DNA of 64,000 nucleotides from Strongylocentrotus droebachiensis (GCA_035222895.1 JAVYIG010000693.1:372001-436000), one strand, 5' to 3'; counted from the stretch's first letter, positions 1 through 11,938 are shown. The notes: a model not told the origin generated them from the letters alone. Numbers and translations are program-made.

Positions 1-177
1 CTACATGTATAGTACCAGTATCATAGCTAAAGAAGAGCATAATACAAATACCGGTACAAAAACTACAATATCATTCATGTCTCCAAGTTGTAGTCCTATG
101 ATAATTTAAAAGTGTCTTTTCATCCTCTGCAGTTTCAGCCAGCATTTTCAATATTCAGTTTCTAATGATCAGTTTGT

Positions 178-183
178 TTTATT
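178..183 (-). terminator. Candidate poly(A) signal of the small membrane-protein gene
   Basis: On the minus strand this reads AATAAA, about 190 bases past the stop of the small membrane-protein ORF. Cleavage would be expected near 155-165. It is the first canonical hexamer after the stop; use is inferred. Confidence 0.4.
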
Positions 184-310
184 ACAAAACACAATTTGTA
201 GTTCTTTTATTGCACAACAGTTTATGAATGTTGAATCCCCTTCATGACGTGTGTCAACTGTCAAAGTTTTTCTTCCAACCTTGCTTGCCCGAGAGGCTGT
301 CCATGACGGA

Positions 311-390
311 CGACTAGTCGACGGACTTGACGAATAGTCAACAGACATGACGGCTAGGCAACGGACATGACGACTAGTCAACGGACTTGA
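311..390. repeat. 20-bp minisatellite, four units
   Basis: Four head-to-tail 20-bp units (311-330, 331-350, 351-370, 371-390) share the frame cgactagtcaacggacttga with one to four changes each. The unit nearest the gene holds the last five codons and the stop of the minus-strand ORF; the other units lie in its 3' UTR. Confidence 0.85.
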
Positions 391-559
391 TGGTGATGTT
401 ACGAGAGAGATAGTACGCCAGTAGGAACGTAGAAAGGACAAACACTATGAAGGTCCAGTAGAAGCTCTCCTCGTCAAAGATATCACCGAAGCCCGGGAGT
501 TGGTCCAGCAGGTGCAGAAGAGCATGACTGAACTTCTCTGGTTGATCTCTACTACCCAT
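374..559 (-). CDS. Small single-pass membrane protein, 61 aa, unrecognised family
   Basis: The protein is short. It has an N-terminal polar part (residues 1-30, starting MGSRDQPEKF), an acidic juxtamembrane stretch (GDIFDEES) and one hydrophobic segment of about 18 residues (FYWTFIVFVLSTFLLAYY), then a short basic tail, LSRNITIKSVD. I chose the start at 559 because it sits in an ideal Kozak context (GCCACCATGG). An in-frame ATG four codons upstream (571) has a weaker context, and an in-frame TAA lies just before it. A strong minus-strand splice acceptor (pyrimidine run then TTAG) ends at 624, so 623 to about 160 looks like a terminal exon with AATAAA at 178-183. No signal peptide is evident, so a tail-anchored or SMIM-like protein is plausible. 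I do not recognise the family. Confidence 0.6.
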   Translation of the reverse strand: MGSRDQPEKFSHALLHLLDQLPGFGDIFDEESFYWTFIVFVLSTFLLAYYLSRNITIKSVD

Positions 560-616
560 GGTGGCGTCCATTGAAGATTATGTCTCAAGAACGAAGCGGT
601 AACTTCAGGTTTTCAC

Positions 617-1017
617 AGTGATGCTAAGGAGAGAAGAAAAGGAGGAGAGGATGTTGGAATCAGATACAAAATTTCATAAAATACCTTTCAACTTTGTCTT
701 GAATTGAATTCAGTATCATTATAAAACATCTTTCTCTGTTGTTGTTGTTACTCTTACATTGTAGGCCCTACTTCCATCTCATAACTAGTCAAAATCATGT
801 GACCACCTACCACTATTCAGTGATGCTAAGGAAAAAAGAAATGAATTAGGACAGAATGTTGGAATCAGATACAATAGGGTATAAAATACCTTTCAACTTT
901 GTTTTGAATTAAATTCAGTATCATTATAAAACATCTTTCTCTGTTGTTGTTGTTACTCTTACATTGTACTTCCATCTCACAACTAGTCAAAATTATGTGA
1001 CCACCTACCACTATTCA
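617..1017. repeat. 200-bp direct tandem duplication
   Basis: 617-818 and 819-1017 are side-by-side copies, differing by scattered substitutions and a 7-base indel near the middle. The first copy contains the candidate splice acceptor of the minus-strand membrane-protein exon. The second carries a weakened version of the same acceptor, with its pyrimidine run interrupted. Confidence 0.85.
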
Positions 1018-1436
1018 ATGTAGGTCGTACTAGACATTCTAAGCATTTGTTTTTGATCTTCACTTATTTACAAATTTGTTAGTTTGGATGGATAAATGGT
1101 ATTTGTAGTAAAGGTGTAATTAATATTTTTAAAAACACTGACCTCTTACAATACAAGAGTTCCCAATGATGGTTCAGGCTGAAATGCTGAGATACACTTT
1201 ATACAAGTAAAAATCTGTTTTTTGCATTGCCAATTCGATACTTACTTTACGATAATGGCGATTAATGTAAAAATGCCAGCGCACAGGGAGTTCCCTAAAA
1301 TCAGCAAACTCCCTGCATGCGCCTTTGTATGCAGAACTAATCACTATTATTGTAGTCTTTGCATTTCAGCCGGAACAAACAAAGCAAAGTCTCATAAGAG
1401 GTCAACATTTTACAAATGTAAATCACACCTTTTTAA
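1018..1436. other. No gene seen
   Basis: AT-rich sequence. The only structure noted is a small inverted repeat (cagggagtt at about 1280 and aactccctg at about 1304). The ORF at 1222-1653 runs through a MITE and shows no protein family features. Confidence 0.5.
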
Positions 1437-1695
1437 AGGGAGTGTATCATGGGAAATACTGGTTAACGCCATCTATGTCTTCTTTTGGACAACTGCACGT
1501 AAACGAATGAGCTTAGTTAACTGGGTCAGCGCGCTAGCGTTTGCGAAACAGACCGAAGTTCTCCTCACGCTTCGGTTTCGCGTATGTTGCACGCACGTGA
1601 ATACTGCAGTCGTGTTGTCCGTAGTCATATTACACCAAATTGGCCCCAAGTAGGGCCACGGGAAAGACACATATTTTCGTCATGACACACTCCCT
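1437..1695. mobile_element. TTAA-flanked MITE (piggyBac-like), 259 bp
   Basis: The left end AGGGAGTGTATCATG and the right end CATGACACACTCCCT are inverted repeats. TTAA lies directly outside each end (1433-1436 and 1696-1699). TTAA target duplication is the hallmark of piggyBac-type elements. There is no transposase inside, so it is non-autonomous. Confidence 0.75.
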
Positions 1696-4661
1696 TTAAC
1701 ATGAGGAAGGTAGGAAAATCGCAGTCACTCAGCCTCGGTAGTGCTCATCTACTATGTATGATGAAGTGGTTTATTGCGTGCAATTCTGATGCCAAAAATG
1801 TGAGGGAAGCTCTGCATATTAGTTTATATTGCAAGAATCTTCAGTGTTGAAGGAGGCAGATTATCTTGAAGAAGAAGAAGAAGACTAATCTAGTAATATA
1901 TGGTAGGCCTAGACAGATTTTGCAAGTGTTTGTTGCATGTTGTGTACACTGTGACTGTTCGAGATGACCATGCAGTGGTAGTGGCAGGCCCAGTGGCTAG
2001 ACAGAAATAATCGCCTGGTTTGGGTCATTCTTTAATAAAACTGACATTTGTCGACTTTCCCCATAGAGAGGAGCCAGATGCAATCTCAGCAGAACAGAAC
2101 AACCGTCGATATCACATAGACCCTATCAGAGACTGAAGCTTTCGGTCTATCCACAGTATGGGCGCTGGACCGAGAATGAGGATCGTCCTCATAAACGCGA
2201 ACAAAATGCATCCTCAAAAAATGAGGATCGTCTGCATTTTCGCAGACGTTTTTTTTTAATCGGCGCTCTGCAGGTTTCGGGTTACCCAACCGCCCACTGG
2301 CGATGCAAAAAATGGATTCCCCAGGGGAAAATAACCATAGACATAGTTCACCGTCTACTTTTATGGGTTGTCCGTCTTTCCAAGGATTTATTGCTCCTAA
2401 TAATGCAGGTGTCAATTGTATGACCCACCCTATGGACCCCGGGGAAGGTGCGTCATGGTTGGGTCATTTACCATCAAGGTGTGACTCAGGGTACCGTCAT
2501 TTTACTCCTGTGGTCAGTCACAATATTGACGGTGGGGTGTGTCGATGTCAGTCACTTTACATAGGTGCGTCACTGAATAAAGTACAGTGTATTCACGGCC
2601 GCTAGCGAAGCCCGCAAGCTCGCTAGCGCGGGTGTAGAATTGTGGAACCCATACTCGTTTTGATGTTTTTATCTCATTTTTCTGACCTAAAACGCGCTCA
2701 ACCCTCTGGGAGGCACAAGTCTGCCCCTCCCCTCCCCCTTCTACAGGCATGCCGAGTTCAAACAACAACAGGGGCAAGTGCAAAAACCTGTCGAAATGAT
2801 GAAAAAGAGCGAGAATTTTAACTTTTCGGGGCGAAAAAGAAGGAAATTACCTCCCATTTTGCCTGACTTTGTGCACTATTTTGCGCTTCTGGTGCTTCTT
2901 CCCCCCCCCCTTTTTTTTATTTCGCTCTCTGAAAGTGGCGCCCAGGCCCCCCCCCCCCCGAAATGAATGCGCTGGTCACCGTAACACGAACAATGCAAGT
3001 ACTATTACTTACGATCATACTTATAATACGATCTTCAAATTGATTTGTAATTGGCACTTAAATTTGTACTACTAACTTTCAGCTCAGCACTCGACAAGCT
3101 ACAGACCGAAGTTCTCCTCACGCTTCGGTTTCGCGTATGTTGCACGCACGTGAATACTGCAGTCGTGTTGTCCGTAGTCATATTACACCAAATTGGCCCC
3201 AAGTAGGGCCACGGGAAAGACACATATTTTCGTCATGACACACTCCCTTTAACATGAGGAAGGTAGGAAAATCGCAGTCACTCAGCCTCGGTAGTGCTCA
3301 TCTACTATGTATGATGAAGTGGTTTATTGCGTGCAATTCTGATGCCAAAAATGTGAGGGAAGCTCTGCATATTAGTTTATATTGCAAGAATCTTCAGTGT
3401 TGAAGGAGGCAGATTATCTTGAAGAAGAAGAAGAAGACTAATCTAGTAATATATGGTAGGCCTAGACAGATTTTGCAAGTGTTTGTTGCATGTTGTGTAC
3501 ACTGTGACTGTTCGAGATGACCATGCAGTGGTAGTGGCAGGCCCAGTGGCTAGACAGAAATAATCGCCTGGTTTGGGTCATTCTTTAATAAAACTGACAT
3601 TTGTCGACTTTCCCCATAGAGAGGAGCCAGATGCAATCTCAGCAGAACAGAACAACCGTCGATATCACATAGACCCTATCAGAGACTGAAGCTTTCGGTC
3701 TATCCACAGTATGGGCGCTGGACCGAGAATGAGGATCGTCCTCATAAACGCGAACAAAATGCATCCTCAAAAAATGAGGATCGTCTGCATTTTCGCAGAC
3801 GTTTTTTTTTAATCGGCGCTCTGCAGGTTTCGGGTTACCCAACCGCCCACTGGCGATGCAAAAAATGGATTCCCCAGGGGAAAATAACCATAGACATAGT
3901 TCACCGTCTACTTTTATGGGTTGTCCGTCTTTCCAAGGATTTATTGCTCCTAATAATGCAGGTGTCAATTGTATGACCCACCCTATGGACCCCGGGGAAG
4001 GTGCGTCATGGTTGGGTCATTTACCATCAAGGTGTGACTCAGGGTACCGTCATTTTACTCCTGTGGTCAGTCACAATATTGACGGTGGGGTGTGTCGATG
4101 TCAGTCACTTTACATAGGTGCGTCACTGAATAAAGTACAGTGTATTCACGGCCGCTAGCGAAGCCCGCAAGCTCGCTAGCGCGGGTGTAGAATTGTGGAA
4201 CCCATACTCGTTTTGATGTTTTTATCTCATTTTTCTGACCTAAAACGCGCTCAACCCTCTGGGAGGCACAAGTCTGCCCCTCCCCTCCCCCTTCTACAGG
4301 CGTGCCGAGTTCAAACAACGCCAGGGGCAAGTGCAAAAACCTGTCGAAATGATGAAAAAGAGCGAGAATTTTAACTTTTCGGGGCGAAAAAGAAGGAAAT
4401 TACCTCCCATTTTGCCTGACTTTGTGCACTATTTTGCGCTTCTGGTGCTTCTTCCCCCCCCCCTTTTTTTTTATTTCGCTCTCTGAAAGTGGCGCCCAGG
4501 CCCCCCCCCCCCCCCCCCCCGAAATGAATGCGCTGGTCACCGTAACACGAACAATGCAAGTACTATTACTTACGATCATACTTATAATACGATCTTCAAA
4601 TTGATTTGTAATTGGCACTTAAATTTGTACTACTAACTTTCAGCTCAGCACTCGACAAGCT
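1548..4661. repeat. 1.55-kb tandem duplication (two copies)
   Basis: Copy 1 is 1548-3100 (1553 bp) and copy 2 is 3101-4661 (1561 bp). They are almost identical: the differences are a few substitutions (for example near 2752/4302 and 2772/4322) and the length of poly(C) runs. The junction shows ACAGAC microhomology. Copy 2 begins in the middle of the TTAA MITE, so only the right half of that MITE is repeated (3101-3248). ORFs of 109, 100 and 89 codons recur in both copies but overlap on opposite strands and resemble no protein family I know. Confidence 0.95.
3101..3248. mobile_element. Right half of the TTAA MITE, copied by the tandem duplication
   Basis: This matches 1548-1695 and keeps the right inverted repeat and the following TTAA (3249-3252). 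The left half is missing because the duplication breakpoint lies inside the MITE. Confidence 0.85.
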
Positions 4662-5049
4662 ACAGACAATTTTTTCGCATAGGAAAGCACATGTATCGCA
4701 GATCGCCATGCGGTTGGTTTTCTGTGGGTTCAATACGTAGTGATCGGACTGAAGTAAGCGGCGTTTTAAATGCGCTTTTACGTTCGCAGCATCTTACGTG
4801 CCTTGAAATGTGTATGTAAAAGCCAGACATTGCGCAGTGCAGCGAAACAAACTCATCCATGTGATGAGTGTGAGATCCAAGTGACGTACTGCTGTGCATC
4901 ACCATCGCGCGCATTAAAAAGACTTGAAGAAATATGAAACAAATCTGACCGTACGTATTCTGTATTTTACTTTGATTTTGATAATAGATCTAGAGCGTAT
5001 TAATGATAGATTTCAGAAAAGGGAATATTATATAAAAACAAGGGCATTT

Positions 5050-5640
5050 CATGGCAAAGCCCTGCACCACCATCCCAGTAGATCTATCGTAGATGTCTAC
5101 TAGAAAACAGAAAACATTGTGCCGTGCACGGTGCAGGTGGGGGAACGGTATTGCAACAACAAACGAGTGCTCGTGCCTGGAAATGAGATTAGACCCTGAT
5201 CGCAAATCAGGAAAAACACGTTCTGTATCATTTCGACCATGTCGAATGTGCGTCAAAATGACAGTCAAAATCAACAACTGGTGCGTCATAATTTTGACCG
5301 AGGTACCGTCATTGGTAGCCTGAAGTTCGTCATAGTTTTGCCGCATATGTGCGTCATGGTATAGTAAAATCCGACGCACATTAGACAAGTGACGAACCAT
5401 CCCCGGGGTTCATGGGGTGGGTCATACAATTGACAGGTGCATAATGTGACAGTGAAGGTCTCTGTACATGCAAAGTCAATGTAAAATGCATCAAGAAAAT
5501 TATCGCCTAATATCCGTTTTTTGCATCGCTAATGCGCCAATAAAAAATATGAAACGATCCTTATTTTTGAGGACGCATCGGTCCGCATTCACAAAGATCG
5601 AAGATCCTCGTTTATGAAGAGGATACTAGACCTAGTCTAT
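5050..5640. repeat. Diverged inverted copy of the 2.1-2.6 kb repeat
   Basis: The reverse complement of about 5395-5460 matches 2395-2480 (and 3948-4033) closely, and of 5520-5640 matches 2130-2300 more loosely. Common landmarks are the ATTGTATGACCCACC block, the CCCCGGGG core, the gatgcaaaaaa stretch and the pair of 'gaggatcgt' motifs. The 136-codon minus-strand ORF at 4990-5400 lies mostly in this repeat and has no recognisable domain. I saw nothing gene-like in 4662-5049. Confidence 0.65.
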
Positions 5641-8280
5641 ACTAAACCGCTTAGATTAGGGTTTTCAGTTTCATCTACTTTCACTGAAGCCCCTCACGCG
5701 CATTAACAGCGTTTACAAACCGAAAAAATGCCCTTTTTAAACTTACAAAACAAGCACTTTAATTTTGTCCAAATCACACGAGTCTGGTACCATCGGAAAG
5801 CTCAGAGTCTCAGCTGTTCAAAATCGCATATTTCACAGCTGTAGCGACTACGTACCGCAGTCCACAACTTTATGAATGAACCACTATGCTCCGCCCCTTC
5901 TTCTTTCGAAGATTTGCGAGGTTTTCCGATTCCGCGCTCGCGGCACCAACATTTTGCCGAAACTTTCACGAAGCACGATCTTCGGCTGCTTCTCCGCACC
6001 CGAACGCAATTTGATTGACATCTAGACGGGTTTCAACTTTACCCCCGAAGGTTAATTTGCATACTACAAGTTGTTCGGTTTTCATAGCTCATCTACAACG
6101 AAAGTTACGACGAATTGAAAATTCACCGGTTGATTTTGACATGAATTTGGACAATCTGAAGGTAAGAACTTATATGATATGAATCGTACATGCCTTTTCT
6201 ACAATATATGTGAAATTTGAGTCCCCACGAGTTGTATTTTTATGCGGAGAGAGCTTTTTGTAGAGCTACTCCCAGGCTTTGTTGACAAAATTGATCTAAC
6301 CGTGCCGAGCTTTTGTGCGGTGCCGATGCGCTATTGTACCGGGGCACTCTCCGTGTAAACAAAGACGAGTGTTCGGTGGAGTTTGGGGATTTTTTGCTGT
6401 GTGTGATTGTAACTATATGAGGCGATCGTCAGGGAAAAGAGCATTTTTATGAAATTTGTTCATATGTTACTTACTACAGGGTCACGTATATTTTGAAATA
6501 TGAATTATTGTTGATGATTTATGAGAGGAATACGTAATAAATTTACAATTCGGTTAACATCTGGGTAGAAGGGTAATAACACCCCTACATAATTAATGGG
6601 ACATGCCATAGTGTACTACCTATACGGCCGGGTTTTTTTGGTGGACGATACCATTCGTGATTTTAGGGGTGTTCAAATTTATCAAAGACGGAGGGACTGC
6701 GAAACGGTGATTGCGATTTTTTTTTTCGTTGCCTTCAGTTTTTTATTGTTTGTTGATTTGGAATAGTAGAATCGTTATCTTTATATTTTTAAATACATAA
6801 ATTAAAGGACTATCAAAATCAAATCAATATTGATAAGAAAATATTTACTTGAACTTCCAATGTGTGTTTTCATAATTACCAAATGACTTCAAAGAAATTG
6901 TACTTAAAGCATGCATCATTCAATACTCAAGAGTGCAATTTAAGAAATCTTAAGTTCATTCATGGACTTATGTAATTTACTCAGGGACTAGTGATATCTT
7001 TAACTTTAAATTGCAATGAGTTTGTAGTTCTTGAATGATATCATATATCAAGAGTTTGAGAAATAGAAGATGATTGAATTATTAAGTTTATATTTCTCAA
7101 AATAAGTATGATTTGTGCACAAACTTTGTACATGTTCTAATTATGACATTGATAAAACTGTATTAGTGTTAAACATGGTTACCTCGGTGTCAGAATTTAA
7201 GTAACTTATTTGGAAGTTTTTTCTCTTTCTAAATTGCATACTGTGTTAAAGTTTCCATCTTGGCACCAGGCAACTTCTCTACAACTACATTATCTAATGA
7301 CGTATTTGCAGGTAATCCATGAAGAAAAAAAAATTTGGCGGGAAAATGCTGTCATTTACCCGGGAACGAGTGACAATATTTAGAAAATAACCAAATATTC
7401 ATGTAGAGCATTAAAAAATACATTAGTGAGTGGAATTTCATCAATATATCCGCAATATTAATAAAGTAACATGCATTTTATTACTTTGACATAGCTGAAA
7501 TTGTCATAATTTGGGGCCAAAAGGGTTATACACATTTATGTGTAGCACGTGGCTTCATTGCATGCCATTGACATGAAAACAAAAAATATGATATCTCAAA
7601 AACTACTCAACCAATTTACATGATTTAAAAAGCATTGTGTTTCTTTCATTGAGAGCTTTAATATGATACCAGTTTTATGGTACCTAGAGGTATAAATAAT
7701 TTTGACCTGAAAACCCTACTTAGATCTAACGTTAGAGGCAATTCGCAATTTGCGGTATGGTCTAGATCTAGGCAAATATCTTATTAATAATATTAGTTGG
7801 ACCAGCGCCCCTACCCAGTACTCAGTGGCTTATTTCACAAGATGCAAATTCATAATAAGTTAGTAAGTAAGGCTTGACGATATCAATAACATAATTCATA
7901 AATCATCAATGTAGAAAACTCTCAACCCAACTGTTGAAACTAAGCTAAGCTCGCGATAAATAGAAGGCCACCGTGGCCACCTTGCTCGACACGACACAAC
8001 CCCGGCCTACACGGTCGGGGTGGACCTTGCCGAAAACTCGGTCACGGTAGCAGACTCCAGCAGACCGCAATGCCTGTGACGTATAGCGCTTATTCAGGCT
8101 TACAAAACCAGGTTAGAAACGTAAATCAACGCCTTTTTTTATAGTAAAATCACACATCACAAAACTTCTATGGGAAATTTTCGAATTGGTATTTCTTACC
8201 ATAAAATTCGCTCAAATACAGCAATGTTTTGCTTTTCAATTTCAGTCGACTACTAAAAAGTAAAATCTAGATCTTTCTTT
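5641..8280. other. No gene seen; possible old TIR element
   Basis: 2.6 kb of mostly AT-rich sequence without a convincing ORF. Near-matching inverted sequences lie at about 5655-5675 (gattagggttttcag) and 7708-7725 (ctgaaaaccctacttagatc), both flanked by ctaga-type motifs. They might be ends of a decayed DNA transposon of about 2.1 kb. A GC-richer, CpG-containing patch lies at 7970-8080. Confidence 0.35.
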
Positions 8281-8356
8281 TGTTCAGCTGCGCCACACTT
8301 GGCCGTAGAGGGCGCATAATGTGTCCTTTAAAATGAGTCATTTAGCCAACAAATAT

Positions 8357-9015
8357 GATTGATTGATTGATTGATTTTTATTCGACATGCTTCCAACATA
8401 CAATATACAATAATAACAGATCAAAAATAAGTCAGCTTGAACAGGATAACCCACGAAAGCTCTAGAGCTTATTTTCAGTTGGGTCCCTTACAGACATGTA
8501 TAAAATAAATAAGTTAAAATAGTAATATTTACAGACAGATAAGAAAAATAAAAGAATTACCTATTAAAGATAATAATAATAATAACAACATTAAACTGAT
8601 GATAGAAATGATAATAAGTACAAGAAGAAAAAGAAGAAGGAGAAGAAGAAAATGAGGAGGAGGAAGAAAAAGAAAATAATGATGAATTTGTAGTATTTCT
8701 ATAACGTACGAAAACATAAGTAGACCTATATGAAAAAGTATGAACCGGCAGAAGAATAAAATTTCAATCATATCACATGTCATTCACTTCTCTGACTGTC
8801 AAGTATTAGGTATTCCTTTAACTTCCTCTTAAAATTAGCATAGTTTTCTATTTCCTTTACACCATTGGGAAGGGAATTCCAATGTTTTATGGCATTGTAA
8901 TAAAACGAATTTCCAATACTACCTACTCTTTCTGGCAAGTTAAATTTGAATCGGCTATTTCTTGTATTATAATCATGTACGTCAGTAACAAGATCGAAGT
9001 TGTGAAATTTACACA
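8357..9015 (-). mobile_element. 3' end of a CR1/L2-like LINE
   Basis: Read on the minus strand, the last coding part (to the stop at 8780) includes HDYNTRNSRFKFNLP and NAIKHWNSLPNGVKEI. This is the usual C-terminus of CR1/L2/Jockey-group reverse transcriptase ORFs. A 3' UTR with a purine-rich stretch follows (8610-8690), then a terminal (AATC)n tail at 8359-8378. A second copy of this 3' end lies at 44509-45131. Confidence 0.8.
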
Positions 9016-9092
9016 GGCGCGGATCCAGGAATTTCTTGCCGGGGGAGGGGGAGGGCACACGGGGGGGGGGGGGGGGCACCGTGTGGGAAAGA

Positions 9093-9132
<40 letters not shown>

Positions 9133-9210
9133 TCCCAACAAAATCGCAACGACTCAGCCAGCCGCTGAATAAGTGGGGGGGGGGGGGGGAGTTTTGTCTT
9201 TGAAGGTCAA
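9016..9210. repeat. Poly(G)-bearing dispersed repeat with (AT)n
   Basis: It starts with ggcgcggatccaggaattt and has two long G runs (about 9061-9076 and 9175-9189), an (AT)n tract (about 9095-9127) and the motif cagccgctgaataag before the last G run. Related pieces lie at 12102-12140, 28175-28210 and 46457-46558. Confidence 0.7.
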
Positions 9211-9567
9211 CCCGAAAATCGCTCATTTTTGTGATTTGTGTACGAAACATATGGAAATATAATTTTTCCAAAAAAGAGATAAAGCATTGGTTGTTTTGGG
9301 ACAAAACAAAAACAATAAAATACATAAATAAAAAAAACAATGAAATACATTTTTAAAAAATATCAAAAAAGAGATAACATAAGGAATAACCTGGCTCTTT
9401 CTATTTTTGTTGTCGTATTATTATTCCAAATGGTCGAAAAAGAATGCTTGAATGTGAATAATATATGATTTATGGGTAAAAATGTGAATTGTATGACCTC
9501 ATTTGCATAAATTACCATATATGGAAATGAGTGAAATTTTCATTGTATTCTATACACTTCACTTCAA

Positions 9568-11938
9568 TTCAACAACAAAAAATCAATTTAAAAGACTTTA
9601 TTTCCGTTAAAAAGCGAACAACTATATACATGTGATAAAGTACAGACAGTTTAAAATATACAAATCATGAGCATTATATTAAATTAATTTAAACAAACTG
9701 TGAAAATGGATAGAAGGAAAAGGGAGCACCTGTAGGAAGCTTATGTTAGCGTTGTGATTCAGGCGTCCAAATGAATAAAATAATTACACAGATATAATAA
9801 CATAATAATGAGTATTGCGCATGGATTTGTTCTACCCCTCCCTCCCTCCCAGCTCCCCCCCCCCCGACCACCACCTCCCCTTCCCCTTCTTTCTCTCTTA
9901 TGGTAATCAAATTATATTTTATTCTGAAATAGGTATTAAACTAAAATAAATTAAAGGGATAATAGATATATTTAACGATTTTTCTTGAATGAGTTTAAGT
10001 AATCATATTGTGTGACAGCTAGAGGATGGAAGAGAATTCCATACTCTCGGCCCTGTATATCTTACCGATTGTTGCATGTACTGTTTATCAATATTCCAAA
10101 TGTGTAACTTAAGACTATTTCGAGTATTATATTTATGAATTTTAGAGTTAGTTTGGAACATAGTGGCAAGAGATGATGGTGCATTACCTTGAATACATTT
10201 GAATACAAACACAGCATTTTGATATTTATTTAGGCTATAAATATTGAGGGTATTTAACTATCTAAATAAAGGTTTAGAATGGGCCAAATAATGAGAGTTT
10301 GTACAATATCGTAGACAACGCTTCTGAAGTAAAAATAAGGGTTTCAACTTAGAAGGACTTGTATTTGCCCACACGATGTTACCATATGACAAATAAGAGA
10401 GAATGAGTGAGTTATAAATCATAAACAATACATTTCCTGGTAAATAATACTTGACAGCCTTGACAATAATCCTGTAGTTTATCTTTGTAGAGATCATTGC
10501 AATATGGGATTTCCATGACAGTGTTTGAGAATACCTAAAAATTGAATATTTGAGACTTTTTCAATAATTGTTTGTTCAATATAATGGTGGAACTTGATTT
10601 GTCAATTCTCTTTTTTTGCACTGAGCTGTTCTAAAAAGAATACATTTGGTTTTGTCTAAATTAAGCGATAGCTTATTTACCTTTAACCACAGAGATACAT
10701 TCTTCATGTGTTCATTAAACTGGTCTATCAGTGAGTATTATTATGGCTTAAGAACAACGAAGTGTCATCAGCAAACTGTACACATTTTTAGGAATGAGAA
10801 AAGTTGCATATGTCATTTATATATAAAAGGAAAAATAGGGGCCCTAAATTTGACCCTTGTGGAATTCCAGATTTAATGAGTAATTTGGTAGAACTGTATC
10901 CATTATATTCAGTAAATTGTTACCTTTGTGAAAAATAACTCTTAATCCAATTCAACGCAATACCTCTGATACCATAATTAACTAATTTCTTAAAGAGAAT
11001 GGAAAAATCAATGGTATCAAACGCCTTACTCAGGTCCATAAAGAAACCAAATATTAACTGTTTTGAATACAAGGCATTAACAATGATATCATGAACAGAT
11101 ATTAAAGCATGGTCAGTAGAATAATGGGTTCGAATTCCAAATTGATTATCATGAAATATCTGGTGTTTAGATACAAAATTGTATATACGACCATAAACTA
11201 ATCTCTCCATGATTTTTGAGAAGCATGACAAAAGTGATGTAGGACGATAATTACCAATAGTGTGCTTATCCCCCTTTTTAAAGATTGGGATAGTTTTGGA
11301 TACTTTTAGTTGTGAGGGTACTATTCTCATTTGAAGAGAGAGATTAAAAACATAAGCTAAAGGTTTTGTAATAACATATCTGACATACTTGACAATATCT
11401 GGACTAATATCGTCCCATCCACACGACTTTCAATTTTTAAAAGAGTACATTATTTTCAAAATTTCATCTTCATTAATAGGTTTCAGAAATAAACTTTCCT
11501 TTATCGGAGATATCGTAAAAGAGAGGGAAGTTTGTTATTCAATCTTATTTTTGTCAACAAGTTTAATGATACCCATAACTTTTTGTTTTTATTTTTCTTA
11601 TTACTCCTAACAAAAATGAAAGATTTATTATAATGCCTTTGAAAGTTGGAGAACAAAATTCACAGGCAACATTGGGATCTTTACTTCTATAAACATCTGT
11701 CCATTCTTCAGAAGATAACTTGCAGAAAATGACTTCTTTGTGTTTTCATTGATTTGTCTTATTTTCTTTCCCTTATCATACTCATAACATGTTTGAGCAT
11801 TATTTAGTATTACAAAAACTGGCAAGTGGTCTGTTTTTTTTTCCACGAGACACTGTGATTTCAATTGCAAAACACTCTTGAGTAGATGTTATAACATTTA
11901 AATCATTTCGTATTAAATATGTTAGAGTACTAGCACTT
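9568..11938 (-). mobile_element. 5'-truncated, decayed CR1-like LINE
   Basis: Minus-strand reading gives the end of an endonuclease domain (DHLPVFVILNN, about 11820), then reverse transcriptase motifs: [42 protein letters not shown] (about 11030), GIPQGSNLGPLFF (about 10850) and FADDTS (about 10765). The C-terminus follows with KYNTRNSLKLHIW and GPRVWNSLPSS (about 10020-10130), then a 3' UTR to about 9568. Several stops and frameshifts break the ORF. It is absent from the corresponding place in duplication unit 2 (about 28005), where flanking sequence runs on. Confidence 0.85.

Noticed and set aside
2086-2605. ORFs of 109, 100 and 89 codons, repeated in the second copy at 3639-4336
   Set aside because: They overlap on opposite strands, have no family motif, and persist only because the two copies are young duplicates.
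4990-5400. 136-codon minus-strand ORF
   Set aside because: It lies in a diverged repeat with no matching frame in the related copies and no domain.
8780-9340. A 186-codon gene
   Set aside because: Only the last 70-80 codons are meaningful (LINE C-terminus); the rest is read-through of poly(G) and (AT)n repeats.
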